From: Microthrixaceae bacterium | Lineage (GTDB): Bacteria; Actinomycetota; Acidimicrobiia; Acidimicrobiales; DATDAH01 | Length of the DNA stretch: 16,626 nt | Reading direction: 5' to 3' | Assembly: GCA_020637195.1 (NCBI GenBank) | Contig: JACJWK010000037.1 | Location: forward strand, 1 to 16,626 | Made by a program: the position numbers and the translations under genes | In this document: positions 13,527-16,626 of the stretch, piece after piece | Position numbering within the stretch: the first letter of the stretch is position 1 | Layout of the letters: the number at the start of each line of letters is the position of its first letter | Notes under the pieces: generated by a model | What the model was told of the DNA's origin: nothing | The model's database searches: none | What the model saw: only the letters and a program-made list of their open reading frames with translations

Positions 13527-14837
13527 TCACACCCCGAAGATCGCCAGGTGGAGCAGGCCGGCACCGAAGCCGAGGACGGCACCGTGGAGGAACAGCAGCC
13601 ACTCGTCCTGTCTGATGGCCGAGCGCAGCAGCTCGGAGAACTCGGCGGGCGGGAGGCGCCGCATCTGGGTGGCGACGAAGGACTGCACCCGCTCGGCCTG
13701 CTGGCGGTTGAACGCCTCGTCGGAGAAGGCGGCGGCGAAGTCGGTCGCCTCGCTGGCCACGGAGTCGCGGATGCGGTCGTACCGGCGGGTGCCGATGGCC
13801 ACCCGCACCGCCCCCTGGGCGGGGCCCAGCGCCTTGTCGACGGCGGGGCGCACGGTCGACTCGAGCATGCGGTAGGTGCGGTCGCTGCGCGAGCCGTGCA
13901 GCAGCTCGTCGCCCACGTTCTCGAGGTTGATCACGTCGTCCGCGATCAGGCGGGCGAACACGTCGCTCACCTCGGGCTGGCGCTTCATGAAGAGCCCCTG
14001 GAACGTGAACGGTCCGACCCGACGGGGCTCGACCGGCTCGAAGATCATGGTGATGCCGAGGTAGTTGACCACGTAGCCGATGACCACGCCGCCCACGGGC
14101 AGGACCCACCAGTACGGCAAGGCGTCGACGAGGAACACCAACACGATGCCGAGGGGGAGCCCGAGGTAGAAGCCGAAGTTCTGGATGAACCGCAGCTCTC
14201 GTCGCCCGACCTCGCGCAGCAGGTCGTTCATCTTCTCGGGGTGGGCCTCGAAGTAGCGGATGACCATCAGCTTGGCGTCGAGGAGCTGGTCGATGTGCTC
14301 GCCGATCTGGTCGGTGATGCGGCGCACGATGGCCGGGAGCTGGCGGTGCACCCGCAGCAGCAGGGCCTCGCGCAGCGCCGGGGGCAGGTCGTGCCAGAGC
14401 TGGGGGTGCTCCCGTTCCATGATCTGGGCGATCACGTCGTCGATCTCGGCCTGGGCGCCGGCCACCAGGTGGTCGGCCACCTTGTCCGGCTCGAGCTGGT
14501 GGTAGAAGTCCGCGATGCTGCCCACCTTGGCCAGCGCCTTGTCGACCGAGATGCTCGCCATCTTGTCCACGCGGGACGGCACGATCCCCTGCCAGCCGAG
14601 GCGCCCGTCCTCGCGCAGCGCCGGGATCACCTGGACCCGGCGGGGCAGCAGGGGGTAGGCCAGCGACAGCCCCGGGACCCGGACCCCGTGGAAGCGCAGG
14701 GGCGAGAAGAGCATCACCACCCCTGACCAGTTGGTCAGGTAGCCGATGACGCCGGTGAACAGCGGGATCGTCACGAGGTCCACCAGGAAGTCGTGGCTCG
14801 TGACGTCCACCGCCACGACGGCCGCCCCGATGCTCAC
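13527..14837 (-). CDS. DUF445 family membrane protein
   Basis: A 436-residue membrane protein of the DUF445 family, whose function is not known. A hydrophobic segment (17-45) carries GVIGYLTNWSGVVMLFSPL; a second hairpin (222-267) repeats it as VVIGYVVNYLGITMIFEPV. The helical part between them (90-215) is soluble and coiled-coil-like, and a third soluble helical part (280-405) precedes a last membrane helix (412-434). The two G-Y-x-x-N-x-x-x-x-x-x-F-x-P copies show that the protein arose by internal duplication, as is usual in this family. The start is GTG 14837 with only a weak AGG upstream. It lies 72 nt downstream of the histidine kinase and directly before the Abi-alpha-like gene, probably in one transcript. 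Confidence 0.92.
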   Translation of the reverse strand: MSIGAAVVAVDVTSHDFLVDLVTIPLFTGVIGYLTNWSGVVMLFSPLRFHGVRVPGLSLAYPLLPRRVQVIPALREDGRLGWQGIVPSRVDKMASISVDKALAKVGSIADFYHQLEPDKVADHLVAGAQAEIDDVIAQIMEREHPQLWHDLPPALREALLLRVHRQLPAIVRRITDQIGEHIDQLLDAKLMVIRYFEAHPEKMNDLLREVGRRELRFIQNFGFYLGLPLGIVLVFLVDALPYWWVLPVGGVVIGYVVNYLGITMIFEPVEPRRVGPFTFQGLFMKRQPEVSDVFARLIADDVINLENVGDELLHGSRSDRTYRMLESTVRPAVDKALGPAQGAVRVAIGTRRYDRIRDSVASEATDFAAAFSDEAFNRQQAERVQSFVATQMRRLPPAEFSELLRSAIRQDEWLLFLHGAVLGFGAGLLHLAIFGV

Positions 14838-14909
14838 CGCTGCCTGACCACGGCTCGTCTCCTCCCGCCGATCGTGGGGGCAGACTCTAGAGCGAGACCG
14901 CCGCGCCGC

Positions 14910-16565
14910 TCAGCGACCCAGCGGCGCGCGCCAGGTGACCTGCGTCCCGCCCGCCGGGCCGGGGCCCACCTCGACGGTTCCGCCGTGGCGTGCGGCCCGC
15001 TCCTCGAGGTTCCGCGTCCCCTGGCCGCGGCGGGGGTGGGGGCCGATCCCGACACCGTCGTCGCGGACGACGAGGACGACCGCGGTCTCGTCGGCCGAGA
15101 CCGTCACGTCGGTGGTCGACGCCCGCGCGTGCCGGGCCACGTTCGACAGGGCCTCCCGCAGGGCGGCGACGAGGTCGTCCGCCAGGGCGTCGACCACGAG
15201 GGTGTCGACCGCGCCCTCGAAGGTGACCCGGGGCTCGGCGCCGAGGGCGCGCGCCGCCTCCTGGGAGACCGCCAGGGCGCGCAGGCGCATCCCGTCGTCG
15301 CCGCGTCGCGGCGACTCGATGCCGAAGATGACCGTCCGGATGTGGCGCACGATCTCGTCGAGCCGGTCGACGGCGTCGTCCAGCCGCGCGCGGGCGGTCG
15401 GCTCGTCGACCAGGCGGGCGGCGCCCTGCAGCGTCAGGCTGGTGGCGAAGACCCCCTGGATGACGGTGTCGTGGAGGTCCCGGGCGATGCGGTCCCGGTC
15501 CTCCAGGATGGCCAGGTCGCGGAGGCGGGAGCGCTGGCGCTCGTGGTGGAGCACGAGGCTCACCTGGCCCGCGAACGACGAGACGATGTCGCGCTCGAAC
15601 GCCGCGAACCGGGGCCGGCCCCGGCGGCGGGCGACGACCAGGGTGCCGAACGGCGCGTCGTCGGCCTCGAACGGGACGAAGACGGCCGCGCCGAGGTCGC
15701 CACGAGCCTGGAACGGCCCCGTGCGCGGGTCCTCCGCGAGGTCGTCCACCGCGACCCGGTCGCCCGTGGCGAGGACGTGGCCCGACACGCTCGTCCCCCG
15801 TGCGAAGGTCGTGGCGAGCAGGGCGTCGGCGCCCGCTCCCACCGCGAGCTCGACCCGCAGCTCGTCGCGGTCGCCGGTGGGCACGACGATCGCGGCGAGA
15901 TCGGCGCCCGCGAGGTCACGGGCCCGTCGGGCGACCTCTCCGAGCAGCTCGTCCCGGTCGGCCCCGCCGAGCAGCGTGCGGGCGACGCCCTCGAAGGCCA
16001 CGAGCGTGTCCTGGCGGCGCCGGGTCTCGGTGTGCAGGCGAGCGTTCTCGATGGCGATCGCGGCGGCACCGGCGAGTCCCTCGACCAGCTCCTGGTCGAT
16101 GTCGGTGAAGACCTCCGCCGAGGTCTTGTCGGTGAGGTAGAGGTTGCCGAACACGCGGTCGCCGATGCGGATGGGCACCCCGAGGAACGACTGCATCGGC
16201 GGGTGCCCCGGCGGGAACCCGGCGCGGTCCGGGTCCTCGGTGAGGTCGGCGACCCGGCGGCTGGCGGCGTCGGTGATGATCGCGCCGAGCAGGCCCAGAC
16301 CCTTGGGCAGGGCGCCGATCGCCCGGTGGGTCTGCTCGTCGACCCCCACCGTGATGAACTCGGCCAGCGCGTTGCCCGACTCGTCCAGGACGCCGAGGGC
16401 GCCGTAGCGGGCATCGACCAGCGTGACCGCGGCCTCGGTGATGCGGCGCAGGGTCGCCTCGAGGTCGAGGTCCGACCCGACCGTGAGCACCGCGTCGAGC
16501 AGGCCGCGGAGGCCGCGCGCGCCGACGTGGGCGCTGGGGGTCTCCCAGGCGGGCGTCGAGCTCAC
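14910..16565 (-). CDS. GAF-GAF sensor histidine kinase, DevS/DosS-like
   Basis: A 551-residue soluble kinase: GAF domain 1 (about 35-178), GAF domain 2 (about 188-343), HisKA_3 dimerisation domain with phospho-acceptor His365 (DRIARDLHDTVIQGVFA), and an HATPase domain (about 450-551) with N-box EALSNVARHA (471-480), DDGVGIG (502-508) and GQGTRNLEERA. GAF 1 is very like that of mycobacterial DosS/DevS: GFPPGHPPM-x-SFLGVP and FGNLYLTDK. His121 and Tyr143 have the same 22-residue spacing as the haem ligand His149 and Tyr171 of DosS, so haem binding and sensing of O2, NO, CO or redox state is plausible. There is no membrane segment. A partner response regulator is not in the window; it may lie just beyond 16626. 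The GTG at 16565 overlaps the stop of a short leader ORF. Confidence 0.92.
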   Translation of the reverse strand: MSSTPAWETPSAHVGARGLRGLLDAVLTVGSDLDLEATLRRITEAAVTLVDARYGALGVLDESGNALAEFITVGVDEQTHRAIGALPKGLGLLGAIITDAASRRVADLTEDPDRAGFPPGHPPMQSFLGVPIRIGDRVFGNLYLTDKTSAEVFTDIDQELVEGLAGAAAIAIENARLHTETRRRQDTLVAFEGVARTLLGGADRDELLGEVARRARDLAGADLAAIVVPTGDRDELRVELAVGAGADALLATTFARGTSVSGHVLATGDRVAVDDLAEDPRTGPFQARGDLGAAVFVPFEADDAPFGTLVVARRRGRPRFAAFERDIVSSFAGQVSLVLHHERQRSRLRDLAILEDRDRIARDLHDTVIQGVFATSLTLQGAARLVDEPTARARLDDAVDRLDEIVRHIRTVIFGIESPRRGDDGMRLRALAVSQEAARALGAEPRVTFEGAVDTLVVDALADDLVAALREALSNVARHARASTTDVTVSADETAVVLVVRDDGVGIGPHPRRGQGTRNLEERAARHGGTVEVGPGPAGGTQVTWRAPLGR

Positions 16566-16606
16566 GGCCCGCAGCTTGGCGATCGACCTGGGGGCGGCGG
16601 AGCCAT
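16562..16606 (-). other. Fourteen-residue proline-rich leader ORF coupled to the kinase start
   Basis: ATG at 16606 has an excellent ribosome-binding site, GAGGGAGG, 3 nt upstream. The frame encodes MAPPPPGRSPSCGP and ends in a TGA (16564-16562) that overlaps the GTG of the kinase (GTGA). The four prolines in a row are the kind of sequence at which ribosomes pause without EF-P. It could control kinase expression. The alternative is a sequencing frameshift that separates the kinase from its true ATG. Confidence 0.4.
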
Positions 16607-16626
16607 CGTCCTCCCTCGTGCACGCC

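Noticed and set aside
12816..14726. Plus-strand open frame of 636 codons
   Set aside because: It lies opposite the Abi-alpha-like and DUF445 genes, both of which have family motifs and coupled starts.
14935..16140. Plus-strand open frame of 401 codons
   Set aside because: It is antisense to the histidine kinase and consists of Ser/Arg/Thr-rich sequence without motifs.
15916..16623. Minus-strand frame of 235 codons starting at GTG 16623
   Set aside because: It is out of frame with the kinase GAF domain and Arg/Pro/Gly-rich; the kinase frame carries all motifs.
1..16626. tRNA, rRNA, CRISPR arrays, insertion sequences, attachment sites, replication origin
   Set aside because: Looked for on both strands; no cloverleaf-like sequence, regular repeats, transposase or integrase, and no DnaA-box cluster was seen.

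Overview
The window is very GC-rich (I estimate low seventies percent) with dense, tightly packed genes and many GTG starts plus one TTG start. A mycothiol-dependent-type enzyme, a type II (aspartate-containing) MenB, and a DevS/DosS-like GAF-GAF histidine kinase point to a high-GC actinobacterium that makes menaquinone. The class Acidimicrobiia is my best guess, but that is an inference from overall feel and no marker gene is present to prove it. I see no rRNA, tRNA, CRISPR array, insertion sequence or phage gene, and no gene-free stretch longer than 300 bases.

Layout, left to right. (1) 1-182 (-): N-terminus of a membrane protein cut by the window edge. (2) 271-2903 (+): a DinB/MDMPI-fold enzyme translationally coupled to a Uup-like ABC-F ATPase. 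(3) 2917-6779 (-): an acyltransferase-3/SGNH O-acyltransferase, a membrane-anchored DUF2786-like protein, and menB. (4) 6915-8242: a small basic DNA-binding-like protein (-) and a TetR regulator (+), divergent around a relatively AT-rich control region with a 7-bp inverted repeat. (5) 8264-10060 (-): a secreted zinc-phospholipase-C-like protein. (6) 10189-12356 (+): a compact operon of a di-iron ferritin-like oxygenase, an SCP2-like protein, a 65-residue zinc-knuckle protein and a two-cluster ferredoxin fused to a zinc ribbon. (7) 12401-12571 (+): a tiny Cys-rich protein whose start codon lies inside a perfect CsoR-type palindrome. (8) 12602-16606 (-): a GAF-GAF histidine kinase, a DUF445 membrane protein and an Abi-alpha-like protein, with a short proline-rich leader ORF coupled to the kinase start.

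The most interesting unit is the di-iron operon. The oxygenase has the six-ligand (E, ExxH, E, ExxH) pattern of bacterial multicomponent monooxygenases and R2-like proteins. It travels with its own ferredoxin and an SCP2-like lipid-binding candidate, but no reductase and no second oxygenase subunit. That reads as a minimal, possibly undescribed, lipid- or sterol-directed oxidation system. Next in interest are the kinase, which keeps the histidine that ligates haem in mycobacterial DosS and so may be a gas or redox sensor, and the CsoR-like switch over the Cys-rich mini-gene.
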